The notes under the pieces were generated by a model. That model was not told where the DNA came from. It worked only from the letters and a program-made list of their open reading frames with translations, and made no database searches. Below are positions 1 through 11,142 of a stretch of DNA of 64,000 nt, in pieces. The translations under genes were made by a program, and so were the position numbers. Every line of letters starts with the position of its first letter. Within the stretch, counting starts at the first letter, position 1. This DNA is from Craspedostauros australis (Eukaryota; Bacillariophyta; Bacillariophyceae; Mastogloiales; Achnanthaceae): positions 1,426,001-1,490,000 of the forward strand of contig JAMXDE010000011.1 in NCBI GenBank assembly GCA_026770025.1, read 5' to 3'.

Positions 1-1695
1 GAAACAGCCAGGACGTCCACTGCCACAACGTCCCTTCCCTTCAATGACAGCGACAATGATATCAAACCAGACGAACAGCAGCATCAAGAGCAGCAACAGC
101 CAGACGAAATTGCCAAAGGCGACGACGATGAGGAGGAAGAGGCGCCAACATGCCAGCAACGATGCGCAACATTCTACGCCAACAATGAATTCTTGATCCT
201 CGTCGTCATTGTCATTTGCCTGGCGAGGGCCTATCCACCAATCGGTGCAGACTATCTGCAACCGAAGATCACATCCACGTGGATCGCGGTCGTCTTCATT
301 TTCAGTGAGTTGTCTCATGGAAGTTGTCTTCCTTTTCGGCGTTCATGAGCGGTGCGAAGGCGAAGGAACTGTGGGTTTGCCTTGTTCACATCGTGGTACT
401 GTTGTGTCCTTCCATATGGCATATATAACGTATAATGCCATGCAGACGCAAAGGCTCTCGCACGTTCCCTGAATGACGATACTCTCTTCTCCTTCGTTCG
501 GTTCCATTCTACTTGTAGAATTCCGTCCTCACATGCATGCATACCTCATTGCTCCTCTTCTCCCCTTCCCTTCATGTCACTTCAATACACTCCACACACA
601 GTCCTGGCCGGGTTGGGATTGAAAACGGAAGAATTCTCGAAAGCGCTGCAACGGTTCAAATTTAATCTCTTCGTCCAATGCTTCAATCTAGGTGTCGTGT
701 CATCCATCGTCTTTGGTATCAGCCGCGGATTGAAAGCCGGCAATCTCATTTCGGATGGACTTGCCGATGGCATGGTGGTCTGCGCCTCCTTGCCACTCAC
801 CATCAACATGGTCCTCGTCTTGACCAAATCTGCCGGAGGTGACGAAGCGTCCGCCATCTTCAATGCGGCGTTCGGCAACATGGTGGGTGCGCGGCTGGGA
901 GCCTTGTGCTGTTGATGACGCGTTTCGCCATTTTCACTCAAATTCATTGTACCATGCAACGGCTCTACGGGTTGTTCTGCCATGTATCTCACACTTACAT
1001 TCCATTCCTTCTCATTCATCGCTCCCATTGTCCATGTCGTGCAGATCGGGGTCTTCATAAGCCCCGTCCTCATCCTTGGCTACCTTGGCGTCACTGGGGA
1101 CGTGAAGTTGCTGGACATCTTCATCAAGCTCGCCCTGCGCGTCGTCCTGCCCGTCGCCATCGGCCAGATCCTACAAAAGACATCGCAAGGCGTCGTCGAC
1201 TTTGTCAAAAAGCACAAACCCAGATTCAAAAGGGCTCAGCAACTTGCCCTCGTCTTCATCGTGTACACCGTCTTTTGCCGCACCTTCGAGGATGACAACG
1301 ACTCCAGCATCGGGGATATCTTCATCATGATCCTTGTCCAATTCTTGCAGCTGTGCTTGCTTATGTGGTTGGCATGGACGGCGTTGCGCATCGCCTTCCC
1401 CAACGAACCCACGTTGGTGGTGATGGGATTGTACGGATGCACGCACAAGACCGTTGCCATGGGAGTTCCGCTAATCAACGCCATTTACGAAGATGATCCC
1501 TTGGTGGGGCTGTACACTCTGCCGCTGTTGATTTGGCATCCCATGCAACTGATCCTGGGTTCCTTTGCCGCACCGCGGTTGTACGCCTTTGTGCAAAGTG
1601 AAAAGGAAAGACTGGGGATCAAGGATGGTGACGACGACAATGACGAAGAGGCTGGGAATGCAACGGCCGATAGTAACCATACTGAGAATCAGTAG
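1..1695 (+). CDS. SLC10A7-like (SBF_like/bile acid:sodium symporter family) carrier, 5'-truncated
   Basis: Three exons, 1..304 (open at the window edge), 602..882 and 1045..1695, give 411 residues without the N terminus; donors GTGAGT and GTGGGT, acceptors ACAG and GCAG, with frame kept across both introns. The protein begins with a Glu/Asp/Gln-rich soluble stretch and then shows repeated hydrophobic segments of a polytopic membrane protein. The segment [20 protein letters not shown] followed by [15 protein letters not shown] is the conserved core of the SLC10A7/YfeH branch (PF13593-type), and the later [18 protein letters not shown] also fits. Family members are 10-TM carriers; human SLC10A7 affects calcium handling and glycosylation in the secretory pathway. 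Substrate here is unknown. The C terminus is a short acidic, Asn-rich tail. The gene converges on prefoldin subunit 2. Confidence 0.8.
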
Positions 1696-2018
1696 AGCAG
1701 ATCAGAGTAATCAATTGTTTTGCTATTTGGGTTGGATGGGACTGAATCGTTATCGACTTCGTTTGCGAGAGCGATTGAGATGTTTTTGCATGGATGGGTT
1801 CTGCTGTCTGTCGCGATCTGCTCGGACCACAACTTCATCCATTCCTTCACTTCTTTCAAACAGGTCCATTCTCAATGTGGACTGTGCCATTGCTTTGATT
1901 TTGGTTGTGCTCATTCGTACTTTCAGATCAGCGCAGTGCAGTAAAACACGGTCGAGTATTCCTCTCCATGATCATCAGGCCTCGCCTTTCCGCAAGCACA
2001 AGTCACATGAACGCCTCG
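1696..2018. other. Intergenic, convergent 3' ends
   Basis: About 320 bp between the stop of the SLC10A7-like gene and the stop of prefoldin 2 on the opposite strand. No coding signature seen. Presumably the two 3' UTRs and poly(A) sites. Confidence 0.5.
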
Positions 2019-2696
2019 CTACTGCTGACCGACTTCCGCCTTGGCCTTCAAATCAGCAGCTTCCTTTTGTTTGGTCGTCAGGTGCTGTCGCAGAGTTCGA
2101 ATTGTATTTTCCAGCTGTTCGTCATCGTTTGTAGTATGCCATCGTTTGTAGTATGCCATCGTGTGGATGCGTCATTGTGAGGCCCCCACGGTCGTGATTG
2201 AGAGAGAGGCAAGGGAGTTCATGCGTGAGTGAGTGGTTGTGTCATTTGACATGTGTCATCGAGCAATGATCAACTCCATCGTCGCGTACATCGTCATCAA
2301 GCAGACCATCAATGCAATGCTCAGCACTATCTGTGGTCCATGGCTTCGTTGCTTCCAACTTCCTTCCTTCCTTCCTTTATGTAATACCACACTGAATGCA
2401 CATCGTCAAGAAATAGCAGCAGCAGCAGAAGAAGAGCATCAACACAATTGTCCACTCACGTTATCTTTGTTGGCCGTGACAGATGGAAGCACTTCGCCCA
2501 CGCTGCGTTCCACCAGAACTTCACCGACCAATCGGTAGGCTTTTCGGCCAGCATCCAGAGGTTTCAATGTATCCTCCACGAGCTGATGCTCGTTGCGATC
2601 GACCTCCAATTCCGCAATCTTGGTCATGAGGCGCTGGCATTCTTGCATCAGCTGGTTGTACTGCGCCGACTGCGGTCCTTGTGCTGTGGCTGCCAT
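2019..2696 (-). CDS. PFDN2: Prefoldin subunit 2
   Basis: Two exons on the minus strand, complement(2460..2696) and complement(2019..2114), encode 110 residues. Prefoldin 2 is a beta-class subunit of the hexameric cytosolic chaperone that passes unfolded actin and tubulin to the CCT chaperonin. Exon 1 carries the helix-hairpin part, including ELEVDRNEHQLVEDTL and YRLVGEVLVERSVGEVLP, which closely follow the family; exon 2 supplies the second coiled-coil helix, beginning LENTIRTLRQHL. Joining at GATAAC/GTGAGT and CAG/CTG restores the family register NK(D/E)xLxxxIxTL exactly. The 345-nt intron is long for this window. The start was chosen at the Met just before the conserved region; the open frame runs further upstream but that part is low-complexity. 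The protein is slightly shorter than animal PFDN2 because the C-terminal tail is missing. Confidence 0.9.
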
Positions 2697-3407
2697 GTTT
2701 GAATTCGGTCTGTGGAAGAGTACTTCGTATGGTGGTATGGTGGTATGGCGGTATGGAGTATCCCTCACGAGAGACAGAGAGACACAGAGAGAGAAAGTTG
2801 AGAGGGAGAGAGTCTGGAGAGAGTTGAGGAGTGTTTGGAGGTTGCTGTTCAAGAACTTTGGGCTTCTCAGAGAGAGCTGCGAACAAACGGTGTGAGTATT
2901 GGTATGTTGTCCAAGTATTGTTGCAGTGGAGTACTTGTTGATGAGATGGGAGATGGATGCGATCAGCCAAAGAGTCGTGATGTGTGCCGTGATGTTGGTG
3001 GTGGTTGGCCTTTGGTGATTTCGTTGTGGTTTGGCTTGTTGGTGTGGTTTGTTGTGGCGATGAATGGGCAAAGTTAGTTCCTTTTATTACCTCCCTTGTA
3101 ATTACACTACGGATACCATACAATAACAAGGTGAAATAATAAGGAGTGGAAATAGGTGTAATTTGACATCTCATTTAGAAAGAACCTACAGAATAACACA
3201 AGACATCGTGACGAAGATTTCGCGCCAAAACGCACAAAGAAGAAGAGACAGAGGGAGAGACCGTTCGCATCCAACACTGACACAAATTCAGACATCGCTG
3301 CCTCTTCACAGACACTCGCTGAAGGAAGCAACGAATTGGGACATCAACCATCTCCGCAGACGCTGAGGATTTGAAGAGTGCAGTAGAATCATTCAAAGAG
3401 AAACTGT
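2697..3407. other. Divergent intergenic region with GA-rich tract
   Basis: 711 bp between the divergent starts of prefoldin 2 and the membrane protein gene at 3408. Contains an imperfect (GA)n tract at about 2768-2826. Likely holds both promoters. No further gene recognised. Confidence 0.5.
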
Positions 3408-4858
3408 ATGATGCACGGTGCTATGGCTTCCGTCCTTCGGTTGGCTGCGTTCACTTTGCTGGCGTCAACCAGCGCTCTGCAGCTGTCACTCCCGCTATCA
3501 ACAAGAACACTGCGCCCATCCGCAAGCGCTCCCCTCCGCGGCAGCGGCGGAGGTGAGAGTCGCAGCAGGCGTCTGGAAGGATATTGCATGCACTCATGGC
3601 ACAATCTGAAACCAGACGATCGAAGACATTTGATGCGCGTTGCCAACAGCAATGCATCTGACGATGGTGATGGCAATGCCAATGACTCCATCGACAGCAG
3701 TGAAAACAGCGATAACAGTGCCGACAGTGCAGACAACAGCAACGACGACAACGACGACGACGCCAGCGTGGAAGTACCTGAAACCGCCAACATCTCCGAA
3801 TCTCAACAACAAGAACTGGCACAACCGCTGCAAGGATCCGTGACTTTGAAACGCCCGTACAAATTCGCATCAGCAGGATTCGGAGGTCTGGGCGCGCTCA
3901 TGCTGCTCCATCCATCTCGCTACGGCAGAGTCAAGCTCGCCAGCAAGCTCGGCGGCGCAGCGGGGTACGGTATCGCCGCAGGTATTTGCAACATCCTGTC
4001 CAAGGATTGCGGACTCGACGATCAGATGAAGACGGACACCTTCCGGCGATTGAACCTGGGTACCTTGGGTTTCTGCGCCCTCGGCCTGGCTGCTATGCCC
4101 GCCGAATCCTCTTTTGCATCGAATTCCGTGTTGGCGGGTGCCATCGCGGCCGCCATGACGATAACTCGCTTGTTCGGACTCCATGTGACGATCCGCGGGT
4201 GGTTTGCAAGCCGGCAGCACAAGTCTGTCGTGGATGAACTCCTGCAGGGGATGGACTCCAACGTCAACGGACTCAAGGTCAAGCACAAGGTGCGGGCGCA
4301 GACCTACCGCAATGCCCTCCTGCTGGTTCTCGTGGGGATGTTCTCCACGTTCCAGGAAGGTCTGCACAATCTCAGCAACCAGGACTACCTCCTCAAGACG
4401 GCCTTCGAGATCAGCCTTCAATTCTCAGGCGTGGCGCGATTGTTCCTAATTTCGAGCGTCATCTACTCCCTCAAGGCGGCGGCAGAACAAGACGACTTGG
4501 CTCAAACCAAATACATCCAAATGAACTTCATGATCGCCATTTGGGCATTCCTGGGTGAGTTTGGCTGAGCTGATAACTTTCGTGTACGCAACTTGTTCGT
4601 GTGCGTGCCTGTTTCGCTTCAGCACTCTCATGCCCTCCGTGCTTCTCCTCTTTTTGTCTCTCCTCCATGCAACATCCGCACGTTCGCACTTATGCAATTT
4701 TAGTGGGAATATCGCAAAAGACGACCAGCTTCGAGATTATCTTGTTTGGACTGATGTTTGCCATCAAAGGATACAAGGGCAAACGTCAGAAGGATGGTAC
4801 GTTGCACGTGATTGAAGACGCCAGCACCAGACTATGGAAGAAGCCAACCTCCGATTGA
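3408..4858 (+). CDS. Unrecognised multi-pass membrane protein, probably plastid-targeted
   Basis: Exons 3408..4554 and 4704..4858 encode 433 residues; the join G/GTGAGT to TTTTAG/TG gives a continuous hydrophobic C terminus (FGLMFAIKGYKG). Residues 1-24 form a signal peptide ending TSA/LQLSLP, followed by a Ser/Arg-rich stretch, resembling the bipartite presequence of secondary plastids, although the usual aromatic residue after cleavage is Leu here. Residues 80-130 are an Asp/Asn/Ser-rich low-complexity acidic region. The rest, from about residue 155, contains about six hydrophobic segments, including glycine- and alanine-rich ones. I do not recognise a family. It could equally be an endomembrane protein if the presequence is only a signal peptide. 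It is transcribed divergently from prefoldin 2. Confidence 0.7.
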
Positions 4859-5438
4859 GACAACCGTCTGCTTTGCGAAGTGGAGTTGTGTCAATCATGA
4901 CGCATGCAGATTGAAGTAATCAAAGCTATGGAATGAACGAGCGCTTGTGCCTCATCTTCATGAAGTCAACTCCATTCCTGCCTCCAAGCGAAACAAAGCT
5001 TGAGTACAGTTTTGGGCATGGCGAAGGAAGTGTTTTAACATTACATGGTACTTGGTCGTTCCGACTTGTTTGGTTTGATTGGTTTGACATCGTGATTAAC
5101 TTTGCGATGTGGTGAGGAACAGTTGTCGTATGGCATTCAGCAGATTGGCAGTTTATTCCATCCCGAGTCCGTCAAAGGAACACGGAAATTCTTGTACTGC
5201 ACATCCTGGTGCGCTCAGATTTGGTTTGGTGGCGGACGCAACAATTGGTGGATGTGACTCCATGCCCCTGGTTGCCGTCATTGTTGCGCAACTAATGAGC
5301 GTTGCATGCGCATTCCCAAGATCGCATGCCTGCTTCCTGTTAGTACTCATAAGGAGCTTGGTTTTGGACATTCACGTTTGAAGACATATACAGAAATGAT
5401 GTGGTATCCCAGAAGCCGAAGGCACCGCCTCTCGCTTG
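4859..5438. other. Intergenic, convergent 3' ends
   Basis: 580 bp between the stop of the membrane protein gene and the stop of the four-RRM gene. Short open frames here have no family resemblance. I see nothing else. Confidence 0.5.
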
Positions 5439-6843
5439 TTAACGTTTGTCGAGGCGGACCTCGAGGGCGCTTCCCTTCAGTTCTACCCCGTCCATGGTGG
5501 CGATCGCAGTCTCCGCATCCGACTTGTTGAAGAAGCGGACGATTCCGAAGGATGTGGCTGTGCGCTCGGAGTACTTGACATCGGCGCGGTCGACCCTTCC
5601 GCACTGGCCGAAGTGGTCCTTGAGATTGCGCCAGTCGGTGTCATCGGAGATGTTGCCGACATAGATCTGGCAGTCTTCTCCACCACCACCGCCACCGTAT
5701 CCTCCACGATGACCGCGTCGCCCTCCACGACCTCCGCCCTGGCCACGGCCTTGGGCTCGGTCCTCGCGCAGGTGCATCTCGCAGTTATCGACGATGGATC
5801 CCTCGAGCTCCTGGATCGCCCGGGATGCCTCGTGCGGTTTCTGGTAAACGACTGTGGCACAGCCTATCGACTTGCCGTCGGAGTCCTTGAGGATGGTGAC
5901 CTGGTCGACATTTCCTGCCTTGCGCATGTGATCCTTCAGATCCTGCCACGTTGTTCCGTCGTCCAATCCCCAGACGTAGACGGAGGTGTTCTGCTGGTGG
6001 CCACCTCTGTTTGGGCCTCCGCCACCGCCGCCACCCCCGACACCAGCTGCTCCGGCCGTCTCCCTGTCTTCTCTGACGAAGATCATTCGGCCGTTGAGCT
6101 CTGTGTCGTTGAGGGTCTGGATGGCCTCCTTGGCACCTTCCTCCGTGAGGTACTCGACGATTCCGCATCCCTTCGATCTTCCACCGTGCTCGCAAATGAT
6201 CTCGGCATGCACAACCTCACCTGCCTGCCTCATGTGGTCCTTGAGGTCTTGCCACGCCACGGTCCAGGCGCAGTTACCTGTTGCGTCGAACGAGGGTCGG
6301 GGGGGGGATATATATTTGAGGAGAAGCGGTGTGAGGAGTCTGTGCAATTCAGGTTCCGCCGTTGACTGAGAGAAGCAAAAGCAGATTGGTCATCTCATGC
6401 ACAATCGTCACAAAGTCACATCGCAGGCAGCAAAATGGGACACTCGTGATAATAAAGTACTCACCAACGTAAACGCGGCGGGATTGGGCTTTCTCGCCGG
6501 TAGCGAAACGGCTCGAACCTCCAGACTGCTGCTGACGTCCACCAGAGCGTCCGCCGGCAGGTCTGTTCTCGCCTTCGCGAAGGTAGATCTCACGGCCATT
6601 GAGTTCGGACTGGTTAAGGGTCTCGATGGCGGCCTGGGCACCTTCTGCCGTGACGAACTCAACGACACCGCATCCCTTGGATCGGCCGTTGTTGGACATG
6701 AGGATGTCCACACGGGCGACGTCATGACCAGATGTCTTCATGTGATCCTTGAGGTCTTGCCAGCTGGTTTGGTATGACAGGTTTCCGACAAAGACGCTCT
6801 TGTTCTCGCCGTCAGGCTGCTGCTCGTCAGATGGTGCGCTCAT
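5439..6843 (-). CDS. Four-RRM RNA-binding protein with RGG/Gly linkers
   Basis: Exons complement(6465..6843) and complement(5439..6277) encode 405 residues; the intron is 187 nt (donor GTGAGT, acceptor AACAG) and falls in the first strand of RRM2, where splicing restores VYVGNCAW. RRM1 is about residues 16-90, RRM2 124-197, RRM3 225-299 and RRM4 330-402. RNP2 (VFVGNL, VYVGN, VYVWGL, IYVGNI) and RNP1 (RSKGCGVVEF, RSKGCGIVEY) motifs are visible in RRM1 and RRM2, weaker in RRM3-4. Linkers are Gly-, Gln- and RGG-rich. Helix 1 of the first three RRMs carries WQDLKDHM, the signature of the SR-protein pseudo-RRM, and RRM4 has WRNLKDHF. A role in pre-mRNA splicing or mRNP export in the manner of SR/Gbp2/hnRNP-M proteins is inferred. 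There is no RS tail. Confidence 0.85.
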
Positions 6844-8416
6844 GATGGCTTCTGCTGTTCTTGTCGCTTCTGTGGTTGATGCTCGATCTGCTTCTCCTTT
6901 CAGCACACAGTAGTGGTGACCTTGTGATAGATTATCCCGTTTCGCTTTCGAATGCACTTACTTGTTCGAGCAGCACAAATGATAACGATGATGGCGATGA
7001 CGAAACAAGTGAAAGCTTGTTTGATTGTGTGCAACTGCGTTGAATACTCTTGGTTCTGTTTGTGACGTGAAAGATGCAACGTGCGACGGTAGATAGTTTG
7101 CCGGATGTGTCCATCAGATCATCCACAGCATCGATTGGTGTGATACGTAGAACAGTTGATCGGCATTGCATCGTTTCATCGAGCGTATCGTTCACAATCC
7201 AATCCAATCCAATCCAATCCAATCCATCATCCGATTGTGTGGTAAGGTTCAATACGGGTGTGGTACGTTGATGCACATTCGCGATCCCGTGGTCCCCGTG
7301 GAGACATCAGATTGGAAAGAATGAGATGCATGCCATGAGATGTGTGTGGTACAAAGGCGGTTAGTTACCACAAAGTGACACAAGATGAAAAGTGTGAGAT
7401 GATGGGAGGAGCTGATGATGAATGAAGCTGCGTGTAGTCAAGCGACGGTGTGCTCCTGCTGCACAACACGCGGCCAGCAAGCCGTTTGCCGATGTGCTTC
7501 ACGATTGCTGATTGCGTCGTCGGCACGCAGCGGCAGGGGCGATTGAATGATGGAATGGATCGAGACCGGCAAAGACAGCCAGCGAGGCAGACAGGCTGGT
7601 GCTTCATGTCACAAATTTGCAAATTCGATCACGCGCGAGGTGCCCCGACATCATCGCCCTCCCAATCGCCCGCCGCTTCTCATCGTTGTTCGATTACGTC
7701 ACTGCCGCCACTGCTTCAACCTTCGACTCTGCCTCTGCAACCCACATGCTCAACGTAACGCGTCCTGTCCCACCCGTTCCGTTCCTTCGGTTCATTCGCA
7801 CCATGGTCGACATACCGTTCACAATCCGCACCTCAACGACTGCACTTTCGGTCTATGATGGACGCAATATTGTTTTTCTGTGGTCTTGTACCAAACATGG
7901 CGCTGGCAATGATGGCTGGCGATAACGAGAAGAACGCGGATGATGGCGCCTTCAACTCTCCGCCCCTGCTTTCACGACTCTCTTCTCTTCGCTCTTGCGC
8001 CGTCGCGCCGCTTCGCCTGTCCTTTTTGGTCTTGTTTTCAACCCTCGTGGTTCGCACACTATCGACTTTTGTATGTGTCGATTTGGCGATAAAAGTAAAT
8101 GGAGCTGTCTCTGATGGACAATTGTGTTAGTCGCGGGAGTCCATCGAATTCCCGATTCCAAGAGGTTCGGGGAGGTTCTTCATTTTACGCATAAAATGGG
8201 AATGGGTGTTGCGGTCGAAAGCACAAATGATCACAAAACCAAAGAATGTCACCACAATCACACAAAAAAACGAAGATCGAGGAGACCAACTCCAAACACG
8301 AGAGCGGCAGAGAGAGACGCAATCATCAACAACAGTGTCAAGCTCCACTGAGCACAGGCACACAAACATAAAATACCATACGAGCTGCCACATCCAACAC
8401 AGCAACGACAACAACG
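6844..8416. other. Long divergent intergenic region
   Basis: 1.57 kb between the divergent starts of the four-RRM gene and the CPSF30-YTH gene. It contains a short pentanucleotide repeat (AATCC) at about 7196-7228. Small open frames on both strands overlap each other and show no family motif. Probably two promoters and 5' UTRs; a small undetected gene near 7.4-8.1 kb cannot be excluded. Confidence 0.4.
7196..7228. repeat. (AATCC)n short tandem repeat
   Basis: About six consecutive copies of the pentamer AATCC are read directly. A related but degenerate AATCC/AACCG run lies in the 5' region of the PRP43 gene at about 30809-30850. No function evident. Confidence 0.8.
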
Positions 8417-10559
8417 ATGGCGCCGATCGGCAACAACGCAGCAACGCTGCAACCTCTGACGGTGGACACCATCGAATACGACTTTGAGGAGTACGCTCTG
8501 AAGCATGGCATTCCGGAAACGCTGGACCCGCTGCCGTATCGCAAGGCAGGATCCGTCTTTGCCACCGGCGAAGAAGCCGAACCGGTGCTGACGAGCGCCA
8601 AGAACGATCCTCGATTGCGCACGGTCGTCTGCCGCCATTGGCTGCGCGATCTCTGCATGAAGGGATCAGCCTGCGAGTTCTTGCATCAGTACGATCTGTC
8701 CAAGATGCCGCTGTGCCGGCATGGCGAACGATGCAAGCTCAAGGACTGCCCCTTTCGTCACATTTCGGAGGCCAATCGGTTGGAGTGCGTGTTTTATAGC
8801 CAGGGGTTCTGCATCCATGGTCCCTTCTGTCGGTACAAGCACGTCGTGAGAGATCGCATCGATCTTCCGGCCGTGGCGGACTTCACATTAGGTACGAAAC
8901 CATTGCGGACTGTCAAGCGGACTGTCAAGCGGAATGTCAAGCGGAATGTCGAGCGGAATGTCGAGCAGCCAAGCAGATGGCAGCGTCGAACACGACATCG
9001 TCGTTGTTAGGCACGAGTGGGATGTTTGCCTCATCCGGTTGCACAGGGTGTGTTGTATCCTGCATGGCATGGTACGCAATCGATACATGAACTAACTTCA
9101 CTCCACCCATGTTCAACGTTCTACATCCAATACATGCATGGTTTAATACATGCATGGTGCCACACCAACATACTTGGACCCATAACAACATATGTGCGCC
9201 CTCCGAATACATGCAGGTCTATCACAAATGCAGGCAGCTGGAAAGGAAGGAGCGAACTCGCGTCGGCCTGCACCAAAACCCAACGAATTTTACAAGATCA
9301 GTCTCTGCAAGCACTTCATGCAGGGAGAGTGTCCCTTTGGCGAGGGTTGTCACTTTGCGCACGGAGAATCAGAGCTGCGGAGGTTCCCAAGGCAGAGTCA
9401 AAACAACGACGACAATCAGGGGGGAGAAGAGTTGTCGGATAACATGTTCAGCAACCAGGACAACACAACGGTCGATTACTTCCAGGGCGGAGCCTCCGGA
9501 GGCGGTCGTCCAATTCCCATCTTGGAACCAGATGAGGCGGGCTTCTTCATCCTCCTCGCAGCAACGCAACGCGATTTGGCCGAAAGCACAGTGCGCGGCG
9601 AATGGTACATCCAGGAACGTCACGCGAGGCAGCTGAACGAAGCCTACAATGAAGGCAGACGGCAAGTCATGACCTTCTTCACTGTGTGCGGCTCGCGCCA
9701 TATCCAAGGAGCTGCGCTGATGACATCCTCCGCGCAACCGATCGGTCGCACGAGAGACACTGGACCGCACGCGTATTCATATCGGTACACTCTGGAGTGG
9801 TTCCGAACGACCGAGATGCCCATCAAGATCGCGGTCGATGCGGCCACGGATCTGCTCGTGCCGACCAGCACGACGCAGTTTTGCCAGGACATGAAACCAA
9901 GAACGGGAGAATCGCTGATGAAGGCCCTGTGGAATTCGCCTCTCGTCACCCTCTACGAGTCGTGGGATGAGGATCAGGAACCTCCGAAGATGGATGAGTT
10001 GCTGACCGATTTTCGCTGTCCTCGACCGGACGAAGAATCATGGCCTGTCATGCCTGGTCCCGGCTTCATCTTCGGCTGCAGCTCGGACACGATGGATGAA
10101 TGCTTGGGCAGAGGATTGTTTGGTCTGCCAGCGCACATGAAAGCATCGGCGTCTTCCATCGTGCCGGGCAGCACGATATTCCTCTTCAATGTCACGGACA
10201 GACTGCTGTTCGGCATCTTCGAGGCCCGCACGCCCGCCATCATGAACATGGAACCCACAGCATTCTCCAAAAACCCAAAGGCGACATCCTCGCCATTCCC
10301 CGTGCAGATCCGAATCCGCGTCAGCCTCGAATGCCCACCGCTGGAAGATACGGATCCCATCCTGTCAGATATTCTGCGGTCGCGCGGAAGCGGGCGCATC
10401 GGCCCGTTGACGTTTGCGCAGACGGAGGCCATCGCCACGATGCTCGCCAGCCAGTGCGGCGCATTGCAGTACATGACGGAGTATCGGCGCGGAGCAAAGG
10501 ATGGCATTGGTGTCATCGCGCCGCCCATCGCCCTGCCGCCTCGATCCATACCCAAGTAA
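8417..10559 (+). CDS. CPSF30-type CCCH zinc-finger protein with YTH and DCD domains
   Basis: Exons 8417..8891 and 9217..10559 (donor G/GTACGA, acceptor ATGCAG) encode 605 residues. Four CCCH fingers lie at about residues 72-90, 100-115, 124-142 and 189-207, in the arrangement of CPSF30/CPSF4, the cleavage-and-polyadenylation subunit that helps read AAUAAA-type signals. Residues about 267-400 form a YTH domain (m6A reader): GEWYIQERHARQLNEAY, then FFTV, with cage-candidate Trp288 and Trp353 and the later VPTSTTQF..PRTGESL. Residues about 440-550 match the plant DCD domain: GFIFGCSSDTMDECLGRGLF and later LFGIFEA and FPVQIRIRV. CPSF30-YTH fusions are known from plants and apicomplexans; I know of no report with DCD. 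An alternative acceptor 17 nt downstream would remove six residues. If the intron is retained, a 197-residue three-finger form results. Confidence 0.85.
8906..8965 (+). repeat. Five tandem 12-bp repeats inside the CPSF30 intron
   Basis: Five contiguous copies of CGGACTGTCAAG or CGGAATGTC(A/G)AG lie inside the intron, starting 14 nt after the donor. Because the unit is 12 bp and stays in frame with exon 1, unspliced RNA would encode repeats of R-(T/N)-V-(K/E) before a stop at 9008-9010. Not a CRISPR: there are no spacers. Confidence 0.9.
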
Positions 10560-10890
10560 GCAAACAGAGCAGAACAGAGCAAAGCATATCCCGACGTACT
10601 CAGGTAACAAATATTCACAACAGTAGACAATTGCATTTTGGAAAGCTATCAGTCTGTTAGATGACAGATCTATTATATTATATCCTATAATACTTTGGAG
10701 TGTACTACTCTTTTCGGCGCATGTTGCTCTTCACTCGGCTCTATTGCTGAATGGGAGCATTTTCTTCGCTGCGTCTATCCTTGTTGGTTGTTGCCGTGCT
10801 CGTAGTTATCGTTTCTGCCAGTAACGTTGGGCGTTCGCCACAGCTTTGGTTGATGCTGCATGATTTGCATCGCAGTGCACAGCACTCGCA
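10560..10890. other. Intergenic, convergent 3' ends
   Basis: 331 bp between the CPSF30-YTH-DCD stop and the acyl-CoA-binding protein stop. Contains an AT-rich run of TATTATAT/TATAATA type at about 10669-10692, similar to runs after several other genes here, possibly a 3' end signal. Confidence 0.4.
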
Positions 10891-11142
10891 TTACAGCGTT
10901 CCCACCAATTCGACGTACAGCCTCTTGGCCTCCTCCTTATCCATATCTCCGTGCTTGGCCCATGCATCATGCTTGGTACGAGCCACCTGATTGAAGATTC
11001 CTGGACGCGCTCTGTCCCCGATGGGGCCCTCGGTGGCTTGCTTGTAGAGGCCGTACAGCTTGGCCATCACATCGCGGCCGACGCCGTTCGTCACGCGGGC
11101 CTTCTCGGCGGCGGCTTCGAATTGTTCTTGCAGATCGGACAT
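10891..11142 (-). CDS. Acyl-CoA-binding protein (ACBP)
   Basis: Single-exon 83-residue protein, the full length of a classical cytosolic ACBP. It begins MSDLQEQFEAAAEKA and carries the conserved second-helix motif KLYGLYKQATEG, with Tyr and Lys ligand-binding positions, followed by NQVARTKHDAWAKH, where the Lys and Trp that contact the CoA head group and acyl chain are expected, and KEEAKRLYVELV as the last helix. ACBPs bind medium- and long-chain acyl-CoA esters and buffer or carry them between membranes and enzymes. There is no targeting sequence or extra domain, so a cytosolic location is inferred. It converges on the CPSF30-YTH-DCD gene and lies just outside the transposon island. Confidence 0.92.
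   Translation of the reverse strand: MSDLQEQFEAAAEKARVTNGVGRDVMAKLYGLYKQATEGPIGDRARPGIFNQVARTKHDAWAKHGDMDKEEAKRLYVELVGTL

Noticed and set aside
5436-6365. 309-codon open frame on the plus strand
   Set aside because: It lies exactly opposite the four-RRM gene, spans its intron boundary and has no domain. It is a shadow of codon bias on the other strand.
8906-8965. Short regularly spaced repeats considered as a CRISPR-like array
   Set aside because: Units are contiguous 12-mers without spacers, inside a eukaryotic intron.
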